23,377 nucleotides of DNA from an uncultured Collinsella sp. (GTDB lineage: Bacteria > Actinomycetota > Coriobacteriia > Coriobacteriales > Coriobacteriaceae): the NCBI GenBank assembly GCA_902492855.1, contig CABUMU010000014.1, positions 1 to 23,377 of the forward strand. Reading direction: 5' to 3'. The notes below the pieces were generated by a model. The model worked only from the letters and a program-made list of their open reading frames with translations. It did no database searches and was not told the origin of the DNA. Within the stretch, counting starts at the first letter, position 1, and every line of letters starts with the position of its first letter. Below, piece by piece: positions 23,251 through 23,377 of this stretch. A program made the position numbers and the translations under genes.

Positions 23251-23293
23251 ACTGTCCCCAAGTGCCGGCACAAAAGGAACGTCCCTAAGTGCC
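23251..23293. repeat. REP-like repeat with direct copies of GTCCCyAAGTGCC
   Basis: GTCCCCAAGTGCC (23254-23266) and GTCCCTAAGTGCC (23281-23293) are 27 bp apart, around the palindrome GTGCCGGCAC (23263-23272). It lies between thrE and the divergent plus-strand gene at the window's end. Confidence 0.6.
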
Positions 23294-23332
23294 AACCAGG
23301 GCAACACCGCAGATAGAGGACGGACAGACACT

Positions 23333-23377
23333 ATGACCCAATCCGAGGGCACTAAAAAGATAGGAGCCCCCGCTCGT
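23333..23377 (+). CDS. Start of an unidentified plus-strand gene (partial)
   Basis: ATG 23333 opens a frame that stays open for 15 codons to the window edge (MTQSEGTKKIGAPAR). GAGGA lies 12-13 bp upstream, which is rather far for a ribosome site. A polar, basic N-terminus like this could precede a membrane transporter, but nothing identifies the product. It is divergent from thrE. Confidence 0.4.
   Translation, partial: MTQSEGTKKIGAPAR

Overview
The window looks like chromosomal DNA of a Coriobacteriia gut actinobacterium, most likely Collinsella or a close relative. This rests on GC-rich, GC3-biased codons, the disA-ispD-ispF-cysS-rlmB gene order, a ThrE-type exporter, a large two-domain CoA-dehydratase activase and REP-like intergenic palindromes. 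It is an inference from gene content, not a database match.

Layout. Positions 1-149 hold the end of a membrane-protein gene. A gene-poor stretch follows with a terminator, two tandem 11-bp-armed palindromes and a minus-strand tRNA-Thr(TGT). A perfect 28-bp inverted repeat then precedes an orphan HTH-HipA fusion kinase (982-2322, +). From 7881 down to 2350 (minus) runs a housekeeping block: disA, ispD, ispF, cysS, a terminator plus a large structured palindrome, rlmB and a YacP-like NYN gene. These genes abut or overlap by a few bases, except at the cysS/rlmB junction. Divergently, a yybP-ykoY type manganese riboswitch with an overlapping terminator controls mntP (8229-8807, +). A classic hipB-hipA pair follows (8928-10664, +) behind three 18-bp palindromic operators spaced exactly 27 bp; the first operator is also the stem of the mntP terminator.

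The rest is on the minus strand. It holds pepD, clpC (with its own candidate promoter and leader hairpin), a TetR regulator, and a giant acyl-CoA dehydratase activase whose last ~85 codons lie in the -1 frame. A perfect palindrome upstream of the activase is the likely TetR operator. Next come a DUF2798-like membrane protein and a fused threonine/serine exporter, separated by a terminator or attenuator and two palindromic repeats. The first 15 codons of a plus-strand gene close the window.

How the genes work together. The disA block joins c-di-AMP synthesis, MEP-pathway isoprenoid synthesis, cysteinyl-tRNA charging and 23S rRNA methylation. mntP exports manganese under riboswitch control. The activase/TetR pair looks like a self-regulated module that reduces a radical 2-hydroxyacyl-CoA dehydratase or benzoyl-CoA-reductase-like enzyme encoded elsewhere or contained in its own C-terminal domains. 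Two unrelated HipA-type kinase modules lie within 10 kb, each behind its own strong palindrome. The most notable items are the -1 frame break in the activase, the cysS 3' structured element, the 28-bp palindrome at the HTH-HipA start, the shared hipBA operator/terminator, and the tandem 80-bp-period palindromes.
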